This document shows positions 26,481-34,391 of a stretch of 64,000 nt of DNA, in pieces. Both the position numbers and the translations under genes were made by a program. Numbering within the stretch: the stretch's first letter is position 1; the number at the start of each line of letters is the position of its first letter. A model generated the notes under the pieces. The model made no database searches. It was not told the origin of the DNA and saw only the letters and a program-made list of their open reading frames with translations. Source of the DNA: Methanoculleus formosensis (GTDB lineage Archaea > Halobacteriota > Methanomicrobia > Methanomicrobiales > Methanoculleaceae); NCBI RefSeq assembly GCF_025384765.1, contig NZ_VHLL01000005.1, positions 115,550-179,549 on the forward strand, read 5' to 3'.

Positions 26481-27449
26481 CTAGGACACCTCGACCGTTT
26501 CCAGGATCTCGGCGATGACCGCGTCCGCCGTGACCCCGGTGATCGCCGCCTCCCGGGTGAGGAGGATACGGTGGCGGAACGCCGGGAGGGCGAGAGCGCG
26601 AACGTCGTCGGGGATGACGTAGGAGCGGCGGTTCAGGGCCGCCCGGACTCTCGAGCCCCGGATGAGGGCGATCGAGGCACGGGAACTCGCGCCGAGCCGG
26701 ATGTCGCCGTGCGACCGCGTGGCGAGGACGAGATCGCGCATGTAGCCGAGAACCGACTCGTCGACCCTGATCTCCTGGGCGGTCACGGTCATGGCCGCGA
26801 TCTCGGTCTTGCTGAGGACGGGGGCGACCTGGTAGATCCTCGTGTCCAGTTCCCCGGCGCGCTCCCGGCGGAGGACCTCGAGTTCGTTCTCCGCGTCGAG
26901 ATGGTTGAGGACGGAGCTGAACATGAACCGGTCGCACTGGGCCTCGATGAGCGGAAAGGTCCCTTCGGCCTCGTGGGGGTTCTGGGTGGCGATGGTGAAG
27001 TAGGGGTCGGGGAGCGGGTAGGTCGTCCCGTCGATCGTCGCCTGGTGTTCGCTCATCGCTTCGAGGAGGGCGGCCTGGGTTCTCGGCGTCAGGCGGTTGA
27101 TCTCGTCGACCATCAGGAAGTTCGTGAAGATCGGGCCTTTCTGGAGGAAGAACTCGCCCCGGTTCCTGTCGTAGATCCGGACGCCGATGATGTCGGCGGG
27201 CTGGATGTCCACCGCCCCCTGAACCCGCCGGAAGTCGTAGTCGACGAGATGGGCGATGATCTTGCAGATGGTGGTCTTTGCCGTTCCGGGAACCCCCTCG
27301 ATGAGGAGGTGACCGCCGCTGATCATGCTGATGAAGATCCCCTCGATGAGGTCGCGATTCCCGACGATCACCTGCCGGATGGTCATCTGTATCGTCTCGT
27401 AGGTGTTTGCAATCGCTTCGATGCGCTCGGTCAGGTTGTTATCAATCAT
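26481..27449 (-). CDS. MoxR family AAA+ ATPase
   Basis: A 322-residue AAA+ protein. Walker A is GVPGTAKTT (about 54-62), Walker B is FLMVDEINR (about 110-118), and sensor 1 is in TIATQNPHEAEGTFPL. MoxR ATPases act as chaperones that activate or assemble partner proteins, usually with DUF58 and vWA-type proteins, as encoded here. GGGAGGAG lies before the ATG, and the start overlaps the end of the DUF4350 gene by 8 bases. Confidence 0.93.
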   Translation of the reverse strand: MIDNNLTERIEAIANTYETIQMTIRQVIVGNRDLIEGIFISMISGGHLLIEGVPGTAKTTICKIIAHLVDYDFRRVQGAVDIQPADIIGVRIYDRNRGEFFLQKGPIFTNFLMVDEINRLTPRTQAALLEAMSEHQATIDGTTYPLPDPYFTIATQNPHEAEGTFPLIEAQCDRFMFSSVLNHLDAENELEVLRRERAGELDTRIYQVAPVLSKTEIAAMTVTAQEIRVDESVLGYMRDLVLATRSHGDIRLGASSRASIALIRGSRVRAALNRRSYVIPDDVRALALPAFRHRILLTREAAITGVTADAVIAEILETVEVS

Positions 27450-28254
27450 TCTCTCTCCTCCCGAACCGGTAGGCTACCGGCAGGACGGCCAGGGCGGCTA
27501 TGGCGGCCACGGCCGGTGGTCTCTCTTCTATCCAGAGTATGGTGTTGACGATCGGGTTAGCGGTGCCGGTTCTGCTGTGGGCGGCGTCGATCAGGATCGG
27601 CCCGAGGTTCTCGATGAATGTGGGGTTCTCGGCGAGCATGGCGTTGACGAAGAGGCTCGGGTCGCCGAGGACGGTCAGGTTGCCTTCGCGGGCGGCGACC
27701 GCCCGGCGCGCGAAGGTCTCGTCGCCGCTGACGCGCCCGTCGCCGTCGGCGTCGTTCCAGGTGAGGATCGAGGTCTCGATGAGGGGTTCGCCGCCCTCGA
27801 CCGCCGCGGGGCGGTTCACGAGGACGGTCTCTACACCGGCAAAGGGACTTGCGTTGCCGACGACGTATCCGGTGATAAGCCCGGGCTCGGCGTGGTCACG
27901 CTCGAGGCTCGCGAGGTTCTCCGGCCGGACTCGCATCCTGCTCCCGAGGTCGGCGAGGAGGTGGTTGGCGCTGCCGTCCTCGTCGGCGATGAGGAGACGG
28001 CCTCCGGATTCGAGGAACGTCCGCAGGTAGCCGGCCTCTTCGGGGCTGAAGGGCCGGTCGGGTGCGAGGATGAGGAGGGTCGCGCCGGGAGGAAGGGTTG
28101 CCAGATCGCGGATCTCTTCTGCGGCGAGCGCCGAGGTGCCGTTCCAGCCGATGTTGCAGCGGCTGTACTCCTCGGTGGTGGTGGTGGCGTGGATGAAGAG
28201 CGCACCGCCGGCGAGAATGAGGATGAGGAGAACCGCCCAGGCCTCACGCTGCAT
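27442..28254 (-). CDS. DUF4350 domain membrane protein
   Basis: A 270-residue protein with an N-terminal helix (about 5-22), a DUF4350-like alpha/beta domain (LPPGATLLILAPDRPFSPEE, then ESGGRLLIADE) and a C-terminal helix before a basic tail. DUF4350 proteins typically accompany MoxR/DUF58/DUF4129 genes. The start at 28254 has GGGGAGGTGA upstream and overlaps the end of the DUF4129 gene by 11 bases. Confidence 0.85.
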   Translation of the reverse strand: MQREAWAVLLILILAGGALFIHATTTTEEYSRCNIGWNGTSALAAEEIRDLATLPPGATLLILAPDRPFSPEEAGYLRTFLESGGRLLIADEDGSANHLLADLGSRMRVRPENLASLERDHAEPGLITGYVVGNASPFAGVETVLVNRPAAVEGGEPLIETSILTWNDADGDGRVSGDETFARRAVAAREGNLTVLGDPSLFVNAMLAENPTFIENLGPILIDAAHSRTGTANPIVNTILWIEERPPAVAAIAALAVLPVAYRFGRREND

Positions 28255-29854
28255 CTTCGTCACCTCCCCGGGCTTCGGCTTCCATCGCACGGAGTTCCTC
28301 CTCCGTCGGGGTCTCGCCGGCGTACCGGATCCTCTCGTAGCGCTCGAAGAACCCGGCGTGGTCGGGGGCGATGCGGGCGCAGTCCCTCGGGGTCTTCGTC
28401 CCGGGGATGCCGAGCCGGGCACGGAGCATGCGGAAGAGGACGGTCGCGGCCTCGCGCGGAGGGAGGCCGGCCACGCTCCCCTCCGGCGGGCCGGCTGCTG
28501 CCGGTTCTACCGCAGCCTCTTCCTCCGGGGGTCTCTCCACCGGGCTCTCCTCCGGCCTTCGCCGTTGGAGGTACCAGCCGGCCCCGGCAGCGGCGGCGAG
28601 CGCCGCTATGAACGGGAGGGGGGAGAGCCCCTCGCCCCGAACCTGGACGGCCACGGTCTCGCTCTCGGAGGCGTTCAGGGGATAACCCGCTGCGTGGAAC
28701 TCCGCCTGGAGGGTATGCTCCCCGGGGGCGAGGACGATCTCTTTTACGTAGGTGCCGTTGCCGTCGGTCTCTGTGCTGATGAGCGTAGCGTTGTCGACCC
28801 GGACGAGGACCGGAGCGCCGGTGACCGGGAGGCCGTCGGCCGTGAGGTTTCCGGTGCAGGCGACGGCGGTCGCGTTCACTTCCATGGTGTCGAGGGTGAT
28901 CGTTGTGTTCTCCGTGAGGACCTCGAACGTCGCGACCTCGGAGTAGACCGTGCCCGCGACGGCGTAAGCGAGGTGCGGTCCCGTGAGGATCCGGCCGATC
29001 CGGTAGGAGCAGGCGTAGGTGCCGTTTGCATCGAGTGTGGCGGCCGCGGCGTTCCTGCTGTCGACGTAGACCTCGACGCGGGTTCCCGGGGCGCCGCCGG
29101 GGTAGGTTCCGGCGATCGTGAGCGTCTCGGCGTACCGCCCCTCACCGGGGGCGACCGCGATAGTGAGCGGGGAGCGTACAGGGGTTCCACCGGTACCTGT
29201 CCCGCCGGTCTCCTCCCGCCAGTCGTCTGCGGCGTCGGCGACCTCTGCGAAGTGCCCGACGCTCTCGCGGTAGGGGGTGGTGTTCAGGTCGTAGTGGTCG
29301 GCGATCCGGGTGGTCGCCGCTTCGCGGCCTGCGTAAGAGGCGAACCCTTCCTGCATCTTCTGCCGGAGCGCCTCGCCCTCGTAGGCGATGGCCATACGCT
29401 GGCCCTCGTCGCCCTGGACCTCGATCTCGAGCCGTTTTAAGTCCTCGAACCGCCGGGTGTCGTTTAAGAGCGTCGCGAGGGCTTCCTGGTTCTGCCGGTT
29501 GTTCTGCTGGAACTCACCGATGTCGGTCCCGGAGACGTCGAGCGTGACAACCAGCCGGTCGAACTGCCGCGAGAGTTCGCTGTAGCGGGCGAGGTCGCGT
29601 TCGGCGCTCTCGTAGTCCTTGAGCTTGATCGTGAGGGCGAGGGTTCCGGTCTGGCCCAGCAGGTCGTCCATCAGGGGGACGAGCGCCGCGGCGTTGCCCG
29701 GCGACTTCTTCTGGACGGTCGCGGGGTCGGCGTGGGCGGCGGTCGCGGTGTTCTCCGCGGTGTAGAGGATCGGAGAGGCCGCCTGGGCTCCAAGGAGGAG
29801 GAGGACGAGGACGGCTGCCGCCGCGAGGATGACGTGGGACGCCCGGCGGATCAT
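28244..29854 (-). CDS. Membrane protein with Ig-like domains and C-terminal DUF4129
   Basis: A 536-residue protein. It has an N-terminal signal/membrane helix (about 8-27), a long helical region (about 30-190), two or three beta-sandwich domains (about 195-400), a second membrane helix (about 403-425) and a cytoplasmic C-terminal DUF4129-like segment (REAATVLFRMLRARLG ... TPTEEELRAMEAEA). In other prokaryotes DUF4129 is linked with transglutaminase-like and MoxR systems. Its ATG overlaps the stop of the upstream small gene (ATGA), with GGAGAT ahead. Confidence 0.83.
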   Translation of the reverse strand: MIRRASHVILAAAAVLVLLLLGAQAASPILYTAENTATAAHADPATVQKKSPGNAAALVPLMDDLLGQTGTLALTIKLKDYESAERDLARYSELSRQFDRLVVTLDVSGTDIGEFQQNNRQNQEALATLLNDTRRFEDLKRLEIEVQGDEGQRMAIAYEGEALRQKMQEGFASYAGREAATTRIADHYDLNTTPYRESVGHFAEVADAADDWREETGGTGTGGTPVRSPLTIAVAPGEGRYAETLTIAGTYPGGAPGTRVEVYVDSRNAAAATLDANGTYACSYRIGRILTGPHLAYAVAGTVYSEVATFEVLTENTTITLDTMEVNATAVACTGNLTADGLPVTGAPVLVRVDNATLISTETDGNGTYVKEIVLAPGEHTLQAEFHAAGYPLNASESETVAVQVRGEGLSPLPFIAALAAAAGAGWYLQRRRPEESPVERPPEEEAAVEPAAAGPPEGSVAGLPPREAATVLFRMLRARLGIPGTKTPRDCARIAPDHAGFFERYERIRYAGETPTEEELRAMEAEARGGDEDAA

Positions 29855-30117
29855 GCGGCAAGGATCTCCAGGATTTTTTCAACGACGATGTAGGCGAAGA
29901 GGGCGACCCCCGCGGCGATGAGGTAGCCGATGTAGCGCATGTAGCGGGGGCGCGAGAAGGCTCCGTCGATCAGGACCGCGACGACGAGGAGGCCGATCAG
30001 CGAGAGGACGAAGAAGACCTCGAGGTCGAGCGCGCGGTTTAAGACCATGAAGAAGGCGACGATGATGAGCCAGGCTGCGAGTACGGCCGCTGCAGAGTAT
30101 TTCTTCGCACTCGCCAT
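29851..30117 (-). CDS. Small membrane protein, first gene of MoxR operon
   Basis: An 88-residue protein with three predicted helices (about 8-26, 32-50 and 60-85). It opens a seven-gene operon that runs to 24168 with overlapping or nearly touching genes throughout. The family is not recognised. Confidence 0.7.
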   Translation of the reverse strand: MASAKKYSAAAVLAAWLIIVAFFMVLNRALDLEVFFVLSLIGLLVVAVLIDGAFSRPRYMRYIGYLIAAGVALFAYIVVEKILEILAA

Positions 30118-30159
30118 CCTGATTAAATTTCGGCTCTGCGAGAGATAATTCTATTGAAA

Positions 30160-30172
30160 GTATACTATTTTG
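30160..30172 (-). promoter_or_regulatory. Candidate promoter of MoxR-DUF58 operon
   Basis: The minus strand reads AAAATAGTATAC, a BRE/TATA-like element about 45-55 bases before the first ATG of the operon. It is the only AT-rich promoter-like block in this stretch. Confidence 0.5.
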
Positions 30173-30250
30173 TGACGGGCAGGTAAGGGGAATTGGGCGG
30201 TCCTGGGACTGTGGCGGCGGGGGCGCCCCGGCCTCTCTCTCCGGGGTTCG

Positions 30251-30345
30251 TCTTAGTTAAGTTTTGTTTACTGAGAGGGGGGTTCCCGTGTCTACGTTAA
30301 GTTTGCCTGATTAAGGGGGACTCGCTCGTGCAGGTTAACCGGGGT
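30251..30345. repeat. Direct repeat A flanking the fic gene
   Basis: It shares ordered blocks with 31600-31690: GTTAA, TTTTGTTTACT, GAG, GTTAAGTTTGC and GTGCAGGT..ACCGG. Matching continues further on after a small insertion in the other copy. The two copies enclose the fic gene. Confidence 0.7.
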
Positions 30346-30409
30346 GGGGACCGGCTTCCGTGTCGGCCACGCGCTCGTCGGTATGGAACCCGGCCCATCG
30401 ATGAAGTTC

Positions 30410-31576
30410 TCAATTTCCGGGACCCGGCCGGGTTCCCCGCTCGATGATCGAGACATAATCTGCGAACATGTACTTTTTGTACCGTCGTCCGCCGGTAATC
30501 TCCTTTAAGATGCCGATATCCTCCAACCTTCCGATCAACTGGTAGGCTGTCGGCCCGCTCACCCCGAGCACCTCCGCTGCCTCACGTGTGGTGATGATCG
30601 GTTCATCGAAGAGCGCGTACACCAATTTTACGGCATTCGCTCCGCCGATCTCGTGTTTGAGGAGCGTATCGACGACACCGTCCTTCAGCTGGATGATCTC
30701 CCTTGCCGACGCGATCGACTCGTTGGATACCTCGATAACCCCCTGCAGGAAAAATCGGAGCCATGCCTCCCATGCTCCATCCGTCCAGACCTCGTTCAAG
30801 GTCCGGTAGTACTCCTCCCGGTGTCTTTTGAAGTAGATGCTCAGGTAAAGGAGCGGTTTTGCAAGGATCCCTTTCCAGCAGAGGTAGAATGTTATGAGCA
30901 GCCGCCCCATACGACCGTTTCCGTCCAGGAACGGGTGAATGGTCTCAAACTGGGCGTGGATGAGGGCAATCTTAATGAGGGGCGGCACGGAGCCCTTCGC
31001 GAGGATGAAGGCTTCAAGATCCTTCATCAGGGCTTCAACGCGTTCCGGCGGTGGCGGCACGAAGACGGCATCCCGGATCGAGGTAGCCCCCGAGCGGGCT
31101 ATGTAATTCTGGACGGTCCGGAAGTTACCCGGCTCCCGATCTGAGCCCCGTGTCCCCTTGATCAGGATGCAGTGGATATCCCTGACGAGATCCAGGGATA
31201 TCGGAGCACTTTTGAGTCGCTCCAGCCCGCTGTCCATGGCCCGCAGGTAATTGACGACCTCACGGAGGTCGTTGATGTTCTCCGTCGGCTTCAGGTTCGC
31301 CTCGAACTCCAGAACCCCTTTGAGGGAGGCCTCTGTCCCCTCGATCTGCGAGCTCAGCAGCGCCTCTTTCTTCATGTACATAGCGATGAACAGGTCAGGA
31401 TTGGGGAGCGTCACTGCCATGCCGTCGAGCCTTGCAAGCGCCCGGTCGGCCTCCGAGAGGAGGTACTGTAGCGTCTCATCGTATACGATCGGCGGGTCGG
31501 GTGGGAGGCTCCTGGGTATGAATGCGTTATAGCCACCTTTTTGGTGAACGAAATGTCCGGATCGACTCTCTTGCAT
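30410..31576 (-). CDS. Fic family AMP-transferase with N-terminal inhibitory motif and C-terminal HTH
   Basis: A 388-residue Fic protein. The N-terminal Fic_N/DUF4172-like helical region carries the inhibitory motif SSQIEG (S75-G80), which places a Glu in the active site (class II Fic). The catalytic motif HPFLDGNGRMGR (H214-R225) is intact, so transfer of AMP or another nucleotide to target proteins is expected. The C terminus (about 320-375) is a winged helix (TREAAEVLGVSGPTAYQLI), suggesting DNA binding or autoregulation. AGGTG precedes the ATG. An inverted repeat sits 24 bases upstream and could be the operator. Confidence 0.93.
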   Translation of the reverse strand: MQESRSGHFVHQKGGYNAFIPRSLPPDPPIVYDETLQYLLSEADRALARLDGMAVTLPNPDLFIAMYMKKEALLSSQIEGTEASLKGVLEFEANLKPTENINDLREVVNYLRAMDSGLERLKSAPISLDLVRDIHCILIKGTRGSDREPGNFRTVQNYIARSGATSIRDAVFVPPPPERVEALMKDLEAFILAKGSVPPLIKIALIHAQFETIHPFLDGNGRMGRLLITFYLCWKGILAKPLLYLSIYFKRHREEYYRTLNEVWTDGAWEAWLRFFLQGVIEVSNESIASAREIIQLKDGVVDTLLKHEIGGANAVKLVYALFDEPIITTREAAEVLGVSGPTAYQLIGRLEDIGILKEITGGRRYKKYMFADYVSIIERGTRPGPGN

Positions 31577-31599
31577 GAAGCACCTGCGAGGTGAGTGTT

Positions 31600-31627
31600 C
31601 TCTAAGTTAACTTTTGTTTACTTAGAG
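31600..31627. promoter_or_regulatory. Inverted-repeat operator candidate of fic
   Basis: CTCTAAGTTAAC, TTTT, GTTTACTTAGAG: 12-base arms with one mismatch, 24 bases upstream of the fic ATG. A second, perfect inverted repeat TTAAG-TTTG-CTTAA follows at 31647-31660. Confidence 0.6.
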
Positions 31628-31690
31628 TGGTGGATCGCCTTCTATGTTAAGTTTGCTTAATTTAGAACGGGCCGGGGCGTGCAGGTCGAC
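31600..31690. repeat. Direct repeat B flanking the fic gene
   Basis: Partner of the copy at 30251-30345; this is the promoter-side copy with the better preserved palindromes. Confidence 0.7.
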
Positions 31691-31932
31691 CGGGTCTCAT
31701 CGTCGCGACACCCGGGACGGTGGGGTCCGGCGCTTCCGGGACGCTCCCGGACGAGGCGGTCAAGGAGGGGCTGGGAGGCGATTGAGGGATGGTGGTAGCG
31801 CTGAGCCGGTCGTCGACTGGCGCCCCGGGCGTGAACATGGCGCCGGAGGCAGTCCCCTCACCCGCCGGGCAGCGGAGACGGGGACCGTGCTCTTCTCCCG
31901 GTGACGCGGGAGGACCGAGGGCATACATTTTG

Positions 31933-31982
31933 TTGGGTTATATTCCAACAAAAACGTTTGTTTTTGTCGGGGTATAACCCGA
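31933..31982. repeat. Long imperfect hairpin
   Basis: The 23-base arms (31933-31955 and 31960-31982) match at 19 positions around a GTTT loop. The mismatches are of the type that allow G-U pairing in RNA. The hairpin directly precedes the HicA-like tail. Confidence 0.65.
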
Positions 31983-31984
31983 TC

Positions 31985-32044
31985 AACGTGGCGGCCGGCC
32001 TCACCCGCGAGGAGTTCATGACGAAGCTGCTGAAGTACCGGTAA
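31985..32044 (+). pseudogene. HicA-like toxin C-terminal remnant
   Basis: The frame reads AAGLTREEFMTKLLKYR before TAA, which matches the usual end of HicA toxins and resembles the second HicA remnant about 1 kb away (both contain GLTREE). Nothing of HicA is recognisable upstream. Confidence 0.45.
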
Positions 32045-32053
32045 AGGTAACGT

Positions 32054-32392
32054 TTACTCCAGATCGCCGAGAATCTCTCCGATTTGCCGGTGCAGAACAG
32101 GTATTTCCACTGTTGCCAGAGTCCAGACGTATTTCAAGTTCACGCCGGGATAATCGTGGATCAGCCGATCCCGGAGCCCCGAGATCTTTCTCCAGGGAAT
32201 CTCCGGGTGTTCGTTTCGGAAATCATCCGGAACATGCTTTGCTGCTTCGCCGATAATCTCAAAAAATCTGATGAGACCCGCGCTGTATAGTGCATCCTCC
32301 AGAAACTCCTCATAACTCATTCGTCCGGTCGCCTTCATGATATTTTCAGATTGCTCGTACATATCCGCAAGATACGATCGCAACCCGGTCAT
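32054..32392 (-). CDS. hepT: HepT-like HEPN ribonuclease toxin (DUF86)
   Basis: A 112-residue HEPN-domain protein. The motif RDRLIHDY (R74-x4-H79-x-Y81) is the HepT active site; the Tyr is the residue AMPylated by MntA to silence the toxin in characterised systems. The start overlaps the stop of mntA (ATGA), so the two proteins are translationally coupled. The pair looks intact. Confidence 0.92.
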   Translation of the reverse strand: MTGLRSYLADMYEQSENIMKATGRMSYEEFLEDALYSAGLIRFFEIIGEAAKHVPDDFRNEHPEIPWRKISGLRDRLIHDYPGVNLKYVWTLATVEIPVLHRQIGEILGDLE

Positions 32393-32718
32393 GCCGTACC
32401 TCGCTCGCGTGCACAGAAAATAGCCTCCGTCATCACACTCGCACGGAACCTCTCACTCATCCACTCTTCGGGGACCAGATCTACTTTCCTCTGAAAAAGA
32501 CCCTCAAGAAAATCCCCTAAATCCAATAGATTGTCATACGTGTCCATTTCCGGACGGAATGAGTATATGACGTCCAGATCCGATTCCGGTGTGTCCTCTC
32601 CACGCGACACGGAGCCGAAGATACCGATCGTTTTAATGCCGTATCTCTCCCGGAGGACAGGAAGCTCACGCTCAAGGAGGGCCAGAACTTGCGACTTGAT
32701 GGATTGATATTCTTTCAC
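32389..32718 (-). CDS. mntA: MntA-like minimal nucleotidyltransferase antitoxin
   Basis: A 109-residue nucleotidyltransferase with the motif [16 protein letters not shown] (GSx-RG-SDxD) and a further acidic strand (KVDLV) completing the metal site. In known systems it transfers AMP to HepT. The start is GTG, set by GGAGGTGA a few bases upstream. It forms a two-gene operon with hepT. Confidence 0.92.
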   Translation of the reverse strand: MKEYQSIKSQVLALLERELPVLRERYGIKTIGIFGSVSRGEDTPESDLDVIYSFRPEMDTYDNLLDLGDFLEGLFQRKVDLVPEEWMSERFRASVMTEAIFCARERGTA

Positions 32719-32823
32719 CCTCGTTCACCTCCGGGACTTACCGATGATAGTTCTTTGCCATCACAGGATATGAGGTTTTGCCGGTTAGGGGTTGGCCTTG
32801 GATCGCGCCGGTTGATCCAGTAG

Positions 32824-32985
32824 ATGATACGGGTTTTTACCCGGCAGAGGGGCAGCCACATCATTCTGCAGCACTCTGATGGAAGAGGTATCGTTGTCCA
32901 CCAGGGAGAAGAACTTGGGAGAGGGATATTACGAGCGATCATCCGGCAGGCAGGCCTCACCCGCGAGGAGGTTATGGAGGGTTTT
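32824..32985 (+). pseudogene. hicA: HicA toxin, 5'-truncated remnant
   Basis: The frame encodes FTRQRGSHIIL, HSDGRGIVV, EELGRGILRAIIRQAGLTRE, the core and C-terminal half of HicA with the catalytic His (in GSH). About 20 N-terminal residues are missing, because an in-frame TAG stands right before the first ATG. At its 3' end it runs into the opposite-strand VapC remnant near 32985, and the frame continues as an artificial fusion. No HicB partner is seen. Confidence 0.75.
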
Positions 32986-33072
32986 AGCGGTTTCATGAAG
33001 GTTATCGTGCCTGTTCAGGAGTGCGATCCAGCAAGCCGAATCGACAAAACACCTGTCATTACTCGTGAGCAA
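32985..33072 (-). pseudogene. vapC: VapC (PIN domain) N-terminal remnant
   Basis: The minus frame reads CFVDSACWIALLNRHDNLHE, the typical first strand and helix of PIN-domain toxins with the first catalytic Asp. It follows the VapB frame with the usual overlap, then stops matching at the junction with the HicA remnant, so about two thirds of the toxin are lost. Confidence 0.7.
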
Positions 33073-33279
33073 CCCGTTTCGGCGATCCGTAGAGATAGTG
33101 GTCGTGCTCCGCTGCAAGGTCGGGGATATGGGTGTCTACGGCAAGCGACGCGATCTCGAAGGCGGGATCCTTGTCGGGCTCTTCCGGGGAGAGGTGTACT
33201 GTGATGGTGTATTTCTTGCTTCGAGATCGATGGGGCCGGACGGCCGGAAGACCGAGCCGTCAAACAGGACTTTTGTCAT
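33059..33279 (-). pseudogene. vapB: VapB-type antitoxin with a frameshift
   Basis: The first part reads MTKVLFDGSVFRPSGPIDLE. In another frame the continuation is KKYTITVHLSPEEPD, then DTHIPDLAAEHDHYLYG, ending TAA at 33059. Joined, this is a complete VapB-like antitoxin of about 73 residues, so a single small indel near 33214-33220 broke it. It lies directly ahead of the VapC remnant, as in an intact vapBC pair. Confidence 0.72.
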
Positions 33280-33302
33280 TCGAAGACCGCCTGCTGCACC
33301 GG

Positions 33303-33715
33303 AGGTTGATCCGGCCGTCCAGCGTCCAGATGCTTACCCGGTTCCGACCGAGGGAGAGTACCCGGGCATCGTAACAGATGGCCCCGTGCTCCCGGAACGA
33401 GATCTCGGTGAGAGACTTCAAGAGTTTGCCGAGAGCGGCGAGCATCTTGTTCTGCTCCTTGATCGCCTCCCGGGTGCTCCGATAACTCCCGGCAACCTTG
33501 CGGAGGGCAAGAATGGTCATCTGTGCCGAGAGCCCGAAGGTCCCCCGGATACGATGATACCGTCTGGCCTGGAGCCCACGGTCAGAGAACTGCCCCTCAG
33601 AAAAGGCAACCGGCGAGGCGGCGTTGCAGGCCGCATTGTACCGCTCCATCGTGGCGAACAGCAGCCGTCGTTCGTCGGGAGACGCAAACAACCGCAACTC
33701 AGTCACCGATTGCAT
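33303..33715 (-). mobile_element. tnpB: TnpB (IS200/IS605 group) N-terminal remnant
   Basis: From the Met at 33715 the frame shows the N-terminal region typical of archaeal TnpB: ERRLLFATMERYNAACN, then GLSAQMTILALRKVA, then HGAICYDARVLS and RVSIWTLDGRINL. The RuvC-like nuclease and zinc-finger halves are absent, and the sequence runs into the vapB remnant. A subterminal hairpin at 33801-33820 fits an IS end. The element is dead; no TnpA is present. Confidence 0.78.
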
Positions 33716-33800
33716 ACACCGTCTCGATTGGCGCTCGCCCGGCATAAAGAATACCGCCGCGAGGTGAACGTGTATCGGGATATGTGGAGGGCCGATTCCT

Positions 33801-33820
33801 CCCACGACTCAAGTCGCGGG
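33801..33820. repeat. IS200/IS605-type subterminal hairpin
   Basis: CCCACGACT, CA, AGTCGCGGG: 9-base arms with one wobble, embedded in GATTCCT/GGAATCC. This is the form found at the ends of IS605-group elements. It lies just 5' of the TnpB remnant. Confidence 0.55.
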
Positions 33821-33855
33821 AATCCTCAGCCCATTATTTTGAACGGAGCCCTGAC

Positions 33856-33869
33856 AAAATCTTTATGCC
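33856..33869 (+). promoter_or_regulatory. Promoter of the RelE-type TA pair
   Basis: AAAATCTTTATG is a good BRE/TATA match centred about 28 bases before the antitoxin ATG. Transcription would start a few bases from the start codon, giving a nearly leaderless mRNA; no ribosome site is visible. Confidence 0.6.
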
Positions 33870-33891
33870 TTATGGTAACCTATGGGTAGTT

Positions 33892-34122
33892 ATGGCAACG
33901 ACGATCCAGCTCCAACCCGAGACCAAGTCCCGCCTGGATACCCTGAAAACGCATCCTCGGGAGAGTTATGACGAGACACTCAATCGTATCCTGGACGCGT
34001 TCTTCGATCCGGAACCGCTCTCCGAAGAGACCCTGCAGGAGATCGAAGAAAGCATTGCGGACATGCGGGCCGGTCGGGGTCGCCCCTTCGAAGAGTATGC
34101 TCGGGAACGTGGCCTTAAATGA
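33892..34122 (+). CDS. RelB-like antitoxin (DUF7557-type)
   Basis: A 76-residue protein. The N-terminal ribbon-helix-helix-like half (IQLQPETKSRLDTLK, YDETLNRIL) is followed by an acidic helical tail (EETLQEIEESIADMR), the usual antitoxin layout with a DNA-binding and a toxin-wrapping part. The start at 33892 is chosen from the position of the TATA box and the family start. The stop overlaps the toxin start (ATGA). Confidence 0.85.
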   Translation: MATTIQLQPETKSRLDTLKTHPRESYDETLNRILDAFFDPEPLSEETLQEIEESIADMRAGRGRPFEEYARERGLK

Positions 34123-34391
34123 TCTGGCGGCTTCACCTCCTGCCAGGGGCCGAGCGGAAACTCAATAAACTCCCGGACCTTGATGCCCAACGAATCAAGG
34201 ACGAACTCGACGCCCTGGCAGACGAGCCGTACCCTCGCCTGTACGCCAAAAAACTGAAAGGACATCCGAATAGTCCGTTGTATTCTTTTCGTGTGGGACA
34301 GTACCGGATCATTCTTGTGTTCGAGGATAATGTGATGGTTATTGCCGTGATCGATGTCGGCAACCGGAGCAACGTCTATCGGAAATATTGA
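34119..34391 (+). CDS. RelE/ParE family toxin
   Basis: A 90-residue RelE-fold protein (ERKLNKLPD, then KKLKGHPNSPLYSFRVGQYR, then IIAVIDVGNRSNVYRKY-type ending). The basic residues in the YSFRVGQYRII strand and the C-terminal RSNVYRKY fit the ribosome-dependent mRNase family. It is coupled to the antitoxin by an ATGA overlap. It looks intact. Confidence 0.9.
   Translation: MIWRLHLLPGAERKLNKLPDLDAQRIKDELDALADEPYPRLYAKKLKGHPNSPLYSFRVGQYRIILVFEDNVMVIAVIDVGNRSNVYRKY

Larger units (their letters stand above)
31577..32053. other. Intergenic region between fic and hepT
   Basis: It contains repeat B, a GC-rich stretch without a gene, a long AT-rich hairpin (31933-31982) and a HicA-like C-terminal remnant at 31985-32044. 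Confidence 0.6.

Noticed and set aside
32824..33204. A 126-codon gene on the plus strand
   Set aside because: Only the first 54 codons resemble HicA. The rest is the antisense of VapC/VapB remnants, so it is a chance fusion.
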